Position numbers and translations under genes: made by a program. A stretch of DNA of 64,000 nt, taken from positions 11,554,807 through 11,618,806 of the forward strand of contig OV050032.1 in the NCBI GenBank assembly GCA_920105625.2, given 5' to 3'. Shown piece by piece: positions 24,729 to 37,583 of the stretch; the stretch's first letter is position 1, and the number at the start of each line of letters is the position of its first letter. This DNA is from Clusia tigrina (lineage: Eukaryota > Arthropoda > Insecta > Diptera > Clusiidae). A model generated the notes under the pieces. That model had not been told where the DNA came from. It searched no databases and saw only the letters and a list, made by a program, of their open reading frames with translations.

Positions 24729-24930
24729 TTACACCTTTTCAAACTTCTTTGACTCTTTGATGAATCTCAGAAGTCTGTCCAGGGATAAAGAATACACATT
24801 GCCCATTCCTAAAACATCTGACCCTCCTCATCTGGCCTCCTCATTCTGGCGAAGGTAGGACAAGTGGAGTGAAAATGCTCTGTGTCGACTTGTTCTTCCT
24901 TCAGACAAGGCACACAGTTCGGACTCTCGA
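24729..24930 (-). mobile_element. non-LTR retrotransposon ORF2 C-terminal fragment
   Basis: Minus-strand translation shows CVPCLKEEQVDTEHFHSTC, a C-x2-C...H...C knuckle like that at the end of R1/LOA/I-type ORF2, at about 24859-24920. It then shows DRLLRFIKESKKFEKV with stop TAA at 24729-24731. The two parts lie in related but interrupted frames, so this is a fossil. The 17-bp minisatellite begins directly after its stop codon. Confidence 0.6.
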
Positions 24931-26162
24931 TGATCCCTATGGTCGCCATATGATGGACTCATGGATTATGCCCACGATTAACCCAACCAATGATTTTGTT
25001 GCTAATATTAAAGCAGATTGCACAGAGTTAAACGCACTGCGCCAAGTGTTGCACTAGTTTTGATTGCCACTTCACAGATTTTTGTGTCTGTCAAATGCAA
25101 TAAACTCACAGTTATTATACCAAATGTACCCACTCTTCAAATAGTGTTGCTTGTGCCCGATTTGCCTAGGTTAATCCACAGAGCCATCAGACATCCAGCA
25201 GTAGATTTTCTGCATATCAGTAGCAATCGAAGCAAAATCTTCTCGATCGCTCACTTTCCCGATTAAAGAGATCATCTGAATGAAACGCAGGCATATCACC
25301 CTGGATATAAGGTCTTAACTATTCAGATGTTGTGGCCCCACTCATTCAATACATTTGCTGCCCATCAGTGATCTTGAGTTCGCTTCTCAGTTCTAGATAA
25401 TATGTGAATGAAGAATCAATGCCATCCCATGCCTGCCCACGTCGCTTTTGCACGAATTTGTATATTAATTAAGTGCCTATCCAGGCGCATACGCACACAC
25501 CCACCTTATCTCGTGTATCCGTGCATCTGTGTGCTCTCACACATCACCGCTTTATAGTAGACGAGTCATTTTTCTATATTATGGGAGTAGGTCAGTTCAA
25601 AATTTGCCAATTTTTTCATTTTATTTAAATTTCGTTTACGTTGCGCTTTTTTCCTGTTTGGTATTTTATTGTTCATATCTGTTCTACATAAATTTCGCTG
25701 TTGCTGTTGCTGTTATTGCTGCTGTTGATAGCTTTTGTATTTTTAGTTTGCTGTTATTTGTGTGTTTATTTACGTAAACATGCGTGCGCTCATTTCCATA
25801 ATCTATGCCTAATCTAAGTAAGAATTTTGAGGGACGCCCTCAGTGTGGAATGCCCGTCCCACTGAAGGAATTGCGGAAGCAATCATTTAGGCAAAACTCT
25901 TAACTACACTAATAACCGAAACGAAAATAAATGCACGACCTACTGGGGGCATACGCACACAATCTCCCAGTGGCCACGATAAAGTAGACAAACTCGTTTG
26001 ATCCCTCCCTGGCTCTGTCGCCGACTCTCTGCGTCGCTCATTAAATGCATTTCACTTGCAAAATAAGAGACAAAATTGTATTATGCCGTTAAGCTAAAGT
26101 GTCCATAAACAACATTAAAAGAATTTTAAATATTAAATTACAGCAGACAAAATGTCGAAATA

Positions 26163-26280
26163 TGGGTGACCGACATCGCCAACGCCAGCGTTGTCACCAT
26201 CGCCATCGCCATCGCCAACACCGTCACCAACACCGTTACCAACACCATCGCTAACATCAGCACCAACACCACTCCAGCAT
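26163..26280. repeat. degenerate hexanucleotide (CGCCAT/CACCAA)n repeat
   Basis: About 18 six-base units of the form CRCCAN, diverged. Open frames through it (Ser-Pro, Gly-Asp) are repeat artefacts. Confidence 0.85.
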
Positions 26281-26879
26281 AAACTATTCTTACATACACA
26301 TAGCCGTGCATGCTGCAAGGCAGTGCTTAGCGTACCAGCCCACTCTGCAACACTGCTCGTACAAATGCTGTGCGCGAGCAGCAGAGAAGGGTTCATTATA
26401 CAAGTACGTACCATCAACAGCAAGGCCCATTTTCATAAGCGGATTTGCATAAACGTAGGAGCGCCGAAGCTGGGTGACAAATACTAAATGCGAGCACCAC
26501 CCTGCCGCCCGTTCGCCCAGCCATCCTACCGGCCGTGCGTCCGTGCGTCCACATCGTCTGTCTTTCATATCCGACACTAATAAGTTTCAAAGGGAATTGG
26601 GTCATGCGAGTGCATGCATGCTGCTCCTTCAACCGTCCCGATTTTAGGTTTGTTTTTATTTATTTTTGTTTTTTTAATTTCTTATTTAAAATTTTGTTCG
26701 CTGTTACTGTTGTTTTGGTTGTTGTTGACCGACTGCCAATTGCTGCCAATATTGAGGGCGGTGTGGTGGTGGCAGGTGCTTGCCGCTGACACTGCCGCAG
26801 CCTCTGCTGCTGCCACTGCAGCTGCCACTGGCTCAGCAAAACACCCAGCTTTGCATGCTTGCATTTTGGCATGCGGCGT

Positions 26880-26897
26880 TGACCTCATTTGGGGTCA
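26880..26897. promoter_or_regulatory. possible nuclear-receptor everted repeat (ER6)
   Basis: TGACCT CATTTG GGGTCA: two AGGTCA-type half sites pointing outward with a 6-bp spacer. Such spacing is used by some nuclear receptors. Binding is unproven and the motif can arise by chance. Confidence 0.25.
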
Positions 26898-26968
26898 TTC
26901 ATTTTTTTGTCTGTTAGTTTATTTGTTTATTTGTGTTCGTAGTTGCTCCCAAAAAGGGCTACTACACT

Positions 26969-27056
26969 GTGTGCCCTGGTGTGCCCTGGTGTGCCATGGT
27001 GTGGCATGGTGTGGCGTGGTGTGTCGTGGAGTGGCGTGGAGTGGCTTGGAGTGGCG
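26969..27056. repeat. 10-bp tandem repeat, nine units
   Basis: GTGTGCCCTG drifts stepwise to GTGTGGCATG, GTGTGGCGTG and GAGTGGCGTG. The graded change suggests expansion and divergence along the array. Confidence 0.9.
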
Positions 27057-27171
27057 CTTGCAGTAAGTTGGCTAGAGAAAGTTTTTACTCTTTTGTTTTT
27101 GTTTTTAGTTTAGTTTAGTTAAATAGTTTTTTAACTGCGCTTAAATATGTTTTTATGCACACCTAAGTATG

Positions 27172-27173
<2 letters not shown>

Positions 27174-27223
<50 letters not shown>
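27174..27223. repeat. (TG)25 microsatellite
   Basis: Uninterrupted TG tract 120 bp after the 10-bp GTG-rich repeat. Confidence 0.95.
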
Positions 27224-27225
<2 letters not shown>

Positions 27226-27922
27226 TGCGTGTGAGTATGTCAGTTTTGGTATCTGGAACATCTAAAATTGAAAATTGCGTGCTGAATAATTTTGAATTGG
27301 TTTGTTTTTTCGCTTGTTGCGGTTCAGTTCGGTTCGTTCATTTGTTTGTTTATTTTATGATGGCACCACTGCCATTAAATAACACACCCACCCGTTCGTC
27401 CGCCCCTGCCGCCTGCCTGCCTACTGACTATACCTCGTATTTGCTTATTTGCAAATTGTGCATAGAATTTTTTCTATATTTTCCAATGTTGCTGTTATTG
27501 TTGCAGTTTATTGGCCTTTTGTGAAGCTTTGAAGGTTTTTCTATTCGTTGATTAGTGTATGGTTATACGCAAAATAACAAAAAAAAATGTCTTTTTAGTG
27601 TTTTGATTGCAATTTCCAGAGCTTGTTTTGAGTACCATGTTTACTAAATGTTTTTTTTTCGCGAATTTTATTTACACAATCGGAGCAGTATATTTATAAT
27701 TTATGCTAAGAAGTTCTTAAAACGAACCAGACATATGTAAGTTTCTAGTGTGTAATGGTATCAATTCCTGGAACTCATGGACGCAATATCTTCGACGCGC
27801 ACAGCCGAAGAACGTCAGTACGATCAATTGAAACATTTTCAATTGAACCTCACAATCAGTTTGCAAAACTGTGAATGCGTTCAAAAATTCACTTTGTTTG
27901 GTGCAAGCAGGGAGCACTAATA

Positions 27923-28082
27923 AGGTGGCCGCAACAAGGCTACAACAACACCAATTTCATTCAATTAGATTTGCAGCTAAATTGTACTTTAGGTGAAAAC
28001 AGCTGATCGCTAAAAAACCTGAAAAAATTAACGAACATAAGAAAATATCAAAAACAAGAGTGATTTTCCCTTGCGACCACCT
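27923..28082. mobile_element. 160-bp MITE-like element
   Basis: The ends AGGTGGCCGCAA (27923-) and, inverted, AGGTGGTCGCAA (from 28082) match at 11 of 12 positions and are flanked by AATA on both sides. The interior has no coding content. The family is not recognised. Confidence 0.45.
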
Positions 28083-31000
28083 AATAAATGCGCCCTAGTG
28101 ACAATGTAGTAATAAATCCGGCTTATAAGTACTCATGCGACTAGTTCAATTCTCTGATAAAAACTCAGAGATCGCTTCGATAATTGCCTTACAGTCAATT
28201 TCAATTTCACATAAACGTGGATCTTCTTGTCCGTAAAGGAAGATAATGTGCAGTTATGATTCCATGTATAGAACAATCAATTTTATTGCGTTAGTTAGGC
28301 GTATATACTCCCCCCCTAATATGCAAATTAAATACTCATATTATTATTCATCATACGCATGGAGTGCCCGGTGCAAACGCAGTTTCTGTTATTGTTTACT
28401 AATTTCTTCCGGCAAATTTCGTTTCCTCACTTGATTTTTTTAATGATTATGAACAATAAAAGTTGTATCAGAATTGGATTTAAAATACTGCGGATATAGC
28501 CCATGAGGCAGGGATCTCTTAGCACTTGCCGCTTGGCGTTGTGTTCAAATGATAAATTTCTGAAATTTTTATGCTGTACACAACGAATTTTAATGTCAAG
28601 CACAAATACCGCCAAACTATATACTACATTCAAAGATCCATTTACCTCTCACTAGTGTCGCTTGCTTCGGTGTTTTCGTGCCCAATATTATCTGCAATAT
28701 ACTTGCAAGTCAACTTTCTTGCATATTCAATACGATTATTATGGTTTCATTATAGTCATTATTTTACATTTAGTAACGAATTAGGATTAATTGTCTTCCA
28801 GTCAAGGATTCCATAAATAACCTTGATACCAGTGTAAGGTTTGTCGTTTAGACTTTGTATTGCAATGCCTATGCAACCAAACTGAATCAGTTGTACGGAC
28901 TGTATTATTATATAGCGGAGTCGGAACCGCCTATTTACAGGCGTATCGTCCAATCTTTTACAGCGACTTTCGCTAAATGAGATATGTAACAATCCAGGAG
29001 TGTGTGGCTAGTACACTACATAGCATTGTGTATTGTTATTAAAGAGATTCTGATGGAAAATACCCCTGTACATTCGTGCCTTGTGCAATCGATTTCTTAC
29101 TTGAAAGGAATGGGAAGATATAAAGAACTTCCTGAACGAAATCAATTTCCACACAACATAAATTATGCTACAAAATACCAAAAAATAAGTTCTTTGTATT
29201 CACAATGCACACGCACACACATGCACAGACACTGCCGCAACCACAGCCACAGCCACAGCCACGCTGCAACAAGTGGCTGTGTTTAACGCAAATTCGTACA
29301 TTTCACATGTTTTTGCGTTTTCGTCATTATGCAAAAAGTGAAAAGAAGCAGACGCACACAAACAAAGAGACCAAAAGCCTACAACCTCATGAATTTCCAT
29401 CCTTCAATTGGCTCCAGCTTTTATGTGTTCACGCTACTCGTATTTAGCCCTGCGATATGCACGGTGCTTCTAAAACCCTACGCACACAGAGTTGGCACTA
29501 CGAGTATACGGCATGAAACTTGTTATTTCTTAAGCTAATTTAAAACGAATGTACTCCTTAATTAATTGACGCAAAATAGCTCGCAGGTTGAGCAATCCAA
29601 CTTAGTTAAACATATACTTTTTATTGATTTTAATAATAATTATTATATATTGAGAGAATATATATTGAATAATAAATTACTCAAGACAATGTTCTTGTTG
29701 ATGTCTCACCATTCCTTACTGGTAGAATCAAATTCTCATCCATAAGTATCACGCCAAGTTCGTATCAAAATCACAATGGTGCCCCACGCGGTAGATGAGG
29801 GAGTCGCGACGGTTTATTATGGTATCACAATCAGCCATTAAGTGTGCTTTCATGCAGAAGGCTCCCACTCTAAACTAAGAGAACATAAATGTTGGAATGT
29901 CTTGACATACTTGTGTTTGTATATGTTGTGTCAGGTTAGTGCATATATTCATAGGTAAATATAATCTGATTTCTGTTATTTGATTAGTCTGCATATGCAT
30001 AGCACCCATGACACCACACTTAGAACTAATTTCATAGAATTTTCCTTATGAACAGCTAGCTGACTTACCCACTTATATCATATTTTTATATTATATTTGT
30101 TGTTGACTTATTGCAAGTATGTAATACAATACGAGTATTTCATTGAAATGTCCCCAGAACAAAAATTCGTCACTTTGGATATTTTTTACACATACAAATT
30201 TTCTACATATTCTACAGAAGATTTGAATTTAGAAATGCATATATGTATATGTATGTATGTAGATAATTCTGCAAACTCTGAACTCGACTTAGAGTATGAT
30301 TTTGGAAGTATTTGTGTCTTACATTTTATATTAATCATAAATTTAGTGGAATATGCTTTAAAGAAAAAGTAAACGCTTCTGCTGGAGAAGTGTGGTAAAT
30401 ACCAAAGAACAATGCCGCACGCATATGTTGAAGCGCAAATCATCTGCAGGAAAACCCACTTTTCTGCCGTTGATGCCGCCAAGTATGGTTTAGTAAGATT
30501 GACGTTAACGATTGACATACTCGTGCAACTGTGGTTGGACATGGCAGTAAACACCAGAGAAACACACGTTGCTCTCAATGCACAAGCACACACTCACTGA
30601 CACACACGCACAATTTCCAACAAACATAGTTATGCGCTCATAAAGCGCGGGCATATTTTATGCATAACTTAAATGCACACACATACACACATACGAACAA
30701 ACACACTTAGTTCACAAACCACACGAAGGCCAACCGCACGAAGGCCCGCGGCGGTCGTTGATCTCCTCTCCGTGGCACCCAACGCTCTGCACTCTTCTGC
30801 AGAGTGTACAATATCGTGGCTGCGTTCGTACACAAATGGCGCAATTCACGTCAAATTGCGCCACTTTACCATTTGAAATCTGTTACCTTGTTGCGTGCTC
30901 CATTGCTGGCTTAGTTTCTCACATCTTTCACTTCTTTCGTTATTTGTTATTACAGACTCTAATTAGATACCTTAATGTAACCCAGTTTAGTGAGCCATTT

Positions 31001-32251
31001 ACGCCGCTGTCGATGCTCTAAATTTGCTATAAGGCATGGCAGCTATGCTTGGCAGTAAAGCGAATGTGTATGCGGATATGGGTGTTGACTCTGCGCTATC
31101 AGGCACACATCTTCCTACTAGTAATTTAAATTTGTAGTACTGCAAACACGCGTTACACCGTTTAAACACGACGTCACACCAAAAAAAGCGACTTTATTTA
31201 AGTGCTTAATCAGTTGTATGAGTATTTATGATATATAAACACTTTAGAAAAGACCGATGGGCAGCGCATTACACGACTCAGTGATTCCACACAATTCGAG
31301 TAGACGAGTACGTAATAAAGTGGCAGTAGAAGTTCAGCAAAATATAAATCACTGGTACAAAAGTCAAGGAAACACAATTTTCTGTATGGTATACTTAGGC
31401 ACTGGAACTACGGAGCCCACACCCATAAATGAATCAACTCGTAACACAAATGTTACAACAATACGGATTGTGGGCTTGCTGTGAATGCCAATATGCACGC
31501 TTGGGTAACAGCAACTTTGTCTCAACACCGACCCAAGTAACTAAGTGTTTAGCTTCGAATTCGTTTGCTCTTCGATTGAAGTTACGCTGATTAAGTTCCA
31601 ATGCTAAGAAAATTCCCTTTCACACACTCAGCTTTAATACGGATCTAATCATATAAGGTATTTCTTTAAGCCTAATGGAATTTTGAATTAAAAAAATAAC
31701 AAAAAAAATGCAATAATTGGCTTGTTTATTAGATAGCTCAATTTTTGTTTTAATACTTGAATAGTTTATTTCCTTAAAGTGTTTATGAATTACTCACTTC
31801 AGGCAGCGATCACCATTGCTCGTAATGTAAGCTCGGACTTCATTTTTTGAGAATCAACGTCCTAAGATATCACCATAGATATTCTCGTTTCATATGCGGC
31901 AATTTTGAGTATTGAAATACCCGTAATTTTGCGATAAAACGATTAGAATCTAAAGAAATGGCCACAAAGAAAAAACACACTGATTTTTAAGCCAACTTTG
32001 CTGGATCTGATAACGGTGCTCAAGTGATCAATTATATTCTTGATACACTGAATTCACATGTATTGATATAATGAATTGCAAATTAACAAACGACTTTTCC
32101 GCGATACCTGTAAAGGTTCTGAAACACACAAAAAACATACCATACCTAATTCTACTTGTATAATATTTAATAATATTTACCAGTCGAGTGTTCTATCAAC
32201 AAATTATAATAATATTCAAGAGCTGATTTTTGGGTTCAACCCCTGAAACTA

Positions 32252-32252
32252 A

Positions 32253-32337
<85 letters not shown>

Positions 32338-32350
32338 TTATTTATTTATT
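32252..32350. repeat. (TA)n followed by (TTTA)n
   Basis: About 40 TA units, then TTTATTTATTTATT. It directly follows GGGTTCAACCCCTG, which fits the Pol III B-box consensus. Confidence 0.95.
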
Positions 32351-35300
32351 CAAAAATTCATAATGACAAGAAAAATTCTGATTTGAACAGAAGATATTGA
32401 ATTGGAGCTCTGATGAAATATTCATTCCAACAAAACTTTTGATCGTACTCACATTTGAAAATTTCGCATCTAAATCTATGGAGATTGGCAAATCCGTAAA
32501 ATGGGCAGATTACAATTATGCGATGTTGTTAGTTTCATAAGAAATTTTCTTTATTGAGCAATCTGCAAAGCAATTAAAGCACGAGATTGCTGGTCTACTC
32601 AATGATCCTCAATCGATTGCTCGATAACTTGGAGTGAACACATTTGGCACAGCGCGCAAACATTTATTAAACTGTTAAAATTGTGCAAAATTCGAAAGTC
32701 CATTCCTTCTTGTGTCTCGTTGGCGTTTAAGTACGAATGAACAGGAACACTCGGATTAGGCTGACAACAAACACAATTGAATTGCGGCAGGACAGAGTCC
32801 TTAAGCCGAACTCTCAAATGAGATTATGCGAAACTGTTTATTTTGTGAGTGTCAGACAAACTTCAAAATTATGTGTTAAATGACAGCAAACAGAATGCTT
32901 GTAATGAGCTAAATTGGTTATTGACAAGTTCAAACTATGGCTCTGGATGCAACCCAATCTCCCATGCCCTGTGGATACAGCGTTGTACGCTGCTGCACGA
33001 TGCCGTGCGAAACACGCAGCCAACTCAGTTGCCACATTTTCTCAAATTGCGTGTGTAGGTCAACCATGTGCTAATGCCATATTGATAATTAAAAACACGG
33101 CCCCCGTCTCTCTCTCTTTCTCTGGCTGCATTTTTTTCGTCTCACTCACTCTCTATTTTTTATGACGCTGGCCATTGGCAAATTAGCGCAAGAAACCATT
33201 AATTAAGGCAATGGTTTTGACACACTTCGGACTCGTAAATAAATTCACAATATTTTTCATGTTCGTTTGTTTTTTATTTTATTTTTATGTTTTTCCTTTT
33301 TTCTCTTATTTTGTTATTTATTGTTTTTGTCTTTCTGCTTTGGTTTTACATGTGTCTCAAATTTACAAATTGCTGATTTGTTTGCTGAAACGGCACATTT
33401 CCAATTATTATTATTATGTCATAATTAAATTTGTTGCTACAATTAACGCCTGAGTGACACTATAATAAATCATCAATGGGAAATCGTGGCGTATGAGCGG
33501 GAGAGTGACATACACACATACATACATGTGCACGTACAATGAGAGACGTACAATTGAATTGTGGATTAAAAGTGGAACAAACGCTGAGACATGTAGAGTA
33601 CGACAGTGAAATGGTGTTGGTATGTGCTCAGTTCAATTACGATATGCGTGCAGAGGAAATACCTGGAGGATTGTGCGTATGTAAAGCCAGTGTTGAGCGC
33701 ACAAGATGGCCAGCTCCGTAATGAACACGATTATGAGTATGAGCAGCAATGAGTGCAGCTGATGGTGAAAAAAGTAAAAATTAAATGAAAAACTGAAATT
33801 GAAAATGTTTGCTGCCGTTTTCAGGCAAGCAGGCAGAAAACATCTTCCACTTGTACTCATTTCACTGAGCCATTGAAACTAGCTGCATTTTCACTAGACT
33901 TTTGCCAGCCAGCCAGCCAGGCAGTCAGCTGGCTGTCATTGGTACGTGTGAGTAGTGTGCCGTCTCGTGTCGAGGCAACAGTATTTTCACCACTTTTCCG
34001 GCAGTTTTAAAAATTGCTGCACGAAACGAATACGCTTCCAATGTACTAAATTCCTACTTGTTTCTGCTCCGGCATTTTATCATATTTTGTTTATTTGTTT
34101 GTTTGCCGTTGTTGTTTGCTGTTCTTGTTGTTGTTGTTGTTGTCTGTTATTGTTATTGTTGATGCTGATGTTGATGTTTTCGAGTATGCTGTTCGTGTAT
34201 GTTGTTAATGTTGGTGTTTTTCTTTGTACACAAAAAGCAAATTGAGCAAATGTGCTCTCGCTCTGTCGCTCTGTCGCTCGGTCGCTGGCTGGCTGGTTTG
34301 TTGGCTTAGTTATTTGTTCGTCAGTTGGGCCACAATCTGGGTCAATGTCCATTGGAAGTTGATAACGTTGGCCACGCAGCCAGTATAATGTCAATCGCTA
34401 TACTCCAAAACAAGCCCCGCCGCCATACTATGTGAATGAATGGGTTTGTTTTCATATGGCAGCGCACAGACAATCAATCTTCGAACTAAGCGAGCAATGA
34501 AGAAGCGCTTGGTTTGTCGGAGTCATGAGGCATGCGGCATTGGGCAAAATTCAAGTAACTATACAAGTTCGTGAGCTTTGAAATGTGTGGATAATTAATC
34601 ATTTCATCTAAATTAGAATGGCCTAACAATTTAAGAGTTTATTGTGTAGCATCAAATTGTGCAAATTACATTTAATTATTTCCGCAGCATGCCAGCCTAC
34701 CAATTGGCTCCGTGCCGTTCAAGCTCACGCACAATTTACGCGCGCTTTAATGGCACACATACCACACAGACACACACATACACAATTGCACAATTGATAT
34801 AAATACAAAATCTTCCTCTCACTCACATAAATATATAGAAAATTAAAAAATGCCACCTCAAGTCCTTCGCAAGTGTTTCTGCTGAGAGGCTAATGAACTG
34901 AATTTGCTTTAGTAATTTGCAAACGAAATTCTAAACCAGCGATCCACTCACTGACTAGCATATATTTGTACATACATACATACATACGTGCTCGTAGTGG
35001 GTAAGAGTCAATAGGGAGACGGAATGCTGCTGACAGAAATCTCTCATTTTCTACTACTCGTAAATTGCAAATTGGCAGCCGGCCCAAAATTGTGCTTTCT
35101 TACTCCAATTATGAACACGCACACATGCACGCACATCTCCACTAAAACGTACGACTTAAATACACAAATAAACCATAAATACCAGACAAAGTGATCTAGA
35201 TCACAGATTCAAAGATCAGCTCAGAAATATTTGCATGTGCATATGTAGACGCGTTTCTACTAATGTATATATAAAAGCACATATAGATATATCTCATCGG

Positions 35301-35592
35301 TACTTATGTGTGTGTGTGTGCATTCAAGTGGGATTTTCGTATGGCCGCACTCTGTGATAGTTCACTATTTAGAGCAATTAATTGAGCCAAATTCAATTAA
35401 AGTAAATTGAATTTAAACGCATACACATCAATCTAAATTCTAGAATCTAGTTAAAAATTCTGGCCTGCTTGTTGCATACAGTGCCACTGATCTGTGATCT
35501 AGATTCTAGATCGTGATGTTAATTAAGATCAACTGCAAAATGCATGCATTTAGAATATTTATCGAGCAAAGAGTGGTGACGTGCTGTCAAGG

Positions 35593-35799
35593 ATGCCAAC
35601 TGATTATTCACTCGCGTCTCTAACAAAAATTCCAAACCGCACTAAAATATTTGCGCAGCATTTTGACAATTTATTGGAAATTGTAATTTATATGCAAGGA
35701 TATACGCCTGATAAATTATCTCAAGAAGTGCAGGATATACAGGAAACCCAAAAATGTATTTTCAAGCTGTTGAAGTTATTTTATAAAATATTGTCATAA
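35593..35799 (+). CDS. candidate intronless small ORF, 68 aa, unknown function
   Basis: An ATG in context AAGGATGCC opens 68 codons beginning MPTDYSLASLTKIPNRTK. The C-terminal half is amphipathic and helical looking (DKLSQEVQDIQETQKCIFKL). The stop is followed at once by TAAATAAATAAAATA, which supplies AATAAA signals. Upstream is TATCGAG, a DRE-like half site seen at small fly genes. The composition is more protein-like than the low-complexity open frames elsewhere here. It sits within the presumed Eip78C intron. It could be a nested gene, a retrocopy fragment or chance. No family recognised. Confidence 0.3.
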   Translation: MPTDYSLASLTKIPNRTKIFAQHFDNLLEIVIYMQGYTPDKLSQEVQDIQETQKCIFKLLKLFYKILS

Positions 35800-35939
35800 A
35801 TAAATAAAATATGCAAAATACAGTAATTCAAACATTTTCGAAATTGCAAATCTAGTGTCCCAGAGACCAAAAGAGATGTCTTATAGGACATGTTTATTGT
35901 TTAACTACTATTAGCAAATCATAGTCTCAAATTCATATA

Positions 35940-36351
35940 CAGTCAGGGACTTAAGTCCTCATTCATCGCCAAAAAGCCACAAATCTGCTGCACGAAAACT
36001 ATCACAAAAACATTCTTATGCAGAACTGTTTCTGGCGTTGATGCGATCACATCCGGAGTTATTTGCGAGCAGGCTATTCGCAAAGTCTTTTCAATGATTA
36101 TTTGCTGGAAATGTCGGCATGACCAATTGTACTTCTAAAAGTTCCCAAACGTGTTCAATTGTGTTCAAATTCGACGATTGGGGAGGGAAATTCAAATCCC
36201 TTGGTGCATAGCAAAGCAACCAGTCCTTCAGATTCGCGCTGTATGCTTGGGATCGTGGTCCTGTTATGAAATTCAATGCTTTATTGTGATGTTTTTCGTT
36301 CAGCAGATTCATGACTTTTTGGGTATGTATGAAGACGTAAGTCCCTAACTG
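35940..36351 (-). mobile_element. 412-bp Tc1-like deletion derivative with 50-bp inverted repeats and TA target
   Basis: The left end CAGTCAGGGACTTAAGTC (35940) and the right end, read inverted, CAGTTAGGGACTTACGTC (from 36351) match over about 50 bp at roughly 80%, both continuing to an identical AATCTGCTG. Both ends are flanked by TA (35938-35939, 36352-36353), the Tc1/mariner target. Inside, on the minus strand, remains the C-terminal part of a Tc1 transposase: KDWLLCYAPRDLNFPPQSSN and then NTIEHVWELL, the usual WPPQSPDLNPIEHLW region. The rest of the transposase is gone. Confidence 0.85.
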
Positions 36352-36377
36352 TATAGATGTAGATTCTTAGAGATATA

Positions 36378-37583
36378 TACCAGTGTGTGAAGAACACGAC
36401 ATTTCATCATCATTTCAACGTAGTCCCTTTTAACCTCGATACACTTCATTGGTTGAATAATACGACCAAATAATACGGACCAAATAATACGATTTCTCGA
36501 GGCCCTCAAAAAAGACGTTTGTTTCATCGATGACCTCTACATTCGACCCAAATCTCCTACCGCCGAGCCATTTATTCATATTTAGAAACAAGAAAAAGTT
36601 GCAGTGGGCTAAATTTAGAGAAAATGCTGGAGCAATTCGTAACCTAATTCATGCAAATGTGCCATTATGACTGCTAATTTGTACGCCAGTGCGTTATCCT
36701 GGTGGAAGAGAACTTTTTCTCGCTAAATGCGATTATTTTTGGTAGAAATCGGGGTCGAATCTGCATAATATGCGTGATCGTTTTATCCTTGTCAGGGTAA
36801 TCAATGTGAATGACACCGCATGCATCCTAAAAATTTGTCGTCATGAACTTGTTCGCCGATAAACATCTTAGCCTTCTTCGGCTTCGGTCAGTAGGAGAAT
36901 TCCTCTGTCTTGACTGTTCCTTGCTCTCTGGTGTATTGTGCTGCATTCATGTTGCGTCCACGGTTCCGAAACGGCGCAAGAACTCATTCAGAATGCGTTT
37001 GAACATCGCCAAACAATCCTTGGAAGTTGTCAAACAATTGCGTTTGTTGTCAATTGTGAGCGAACGCGGCACCCATCTTGCGGTTAGCTTTTTCATATCG
37101 AAATATTTATGCAAAATTTAAATGACTGATCCATGTGATGAGCCTGTCACCTCTTCAAGTTCGCGCACCTTCACTCGCCGATCGTCCAATATCATACCGT
37201 GGATTTTATCGACCATTTCTGGTGTGGTGACCTCTATTGAGTGACCGTAACTGTCACTTTTGCTGATACTACCGCAACGAAATTGAGTAAACCAGAGGTG
37301 AAGAGTCCCTATAATACTATTCCAGCTTTTGTTTAGTTTGGGAGATGTTTTTTCGCGCAAAAATAGTGTTTAATGAGCACATAAAATTAACTTTTTTCCA
37401 TTTTTACGAAAATGTTCGTAGGCGTCTGTTTGAAACTGCTGTCACAACAAAACTATTTGACAGATCAGTTACAAAATTAGTGTGCGTTCTTTTGAAAGAT
37501 GCTTCTTGACAAGCAAAATGTTGGATTTCAGGTGGCAACGCCATCTGTTGTACTTCTCAGGCTCTCATTGACCTAACCTCGTA
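36378..37583 (-). mobile_element. decayed mariner element (about 1.2 kb)
   Basis: On the minus strand the N-terminal helix-turn-helix region survives at 37118-37360 (IEVTTPEMVDKIHGMILDDR, then KVRELEEVTGSSHGSV). Further on the catalytic segment VLFHQDNALAYK and KWLGGRRF-like sequence lie near 36570-36720. Frameshifts and stops separate these pieces. The right end reads TACGAGGTTAGGTC (minus strand, from about 37583) beside TA. The left end near 36378 is too diverged to fix. Confidence 0.75.

Larger units (their letters stand above)
24931..35592. other. no recognised gene; intron-like, many simple repeats
   Basis: Besides the listed repeats and elements I see CCACAG hexamers (29240-29262), GTT repeats (34115-34160) and several CA-rich tracts. 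No frame with family similarity, no RNA gene. The palindrome GTGATCTAGATCAC lies at 35191-35204. Confidence 0.45.
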
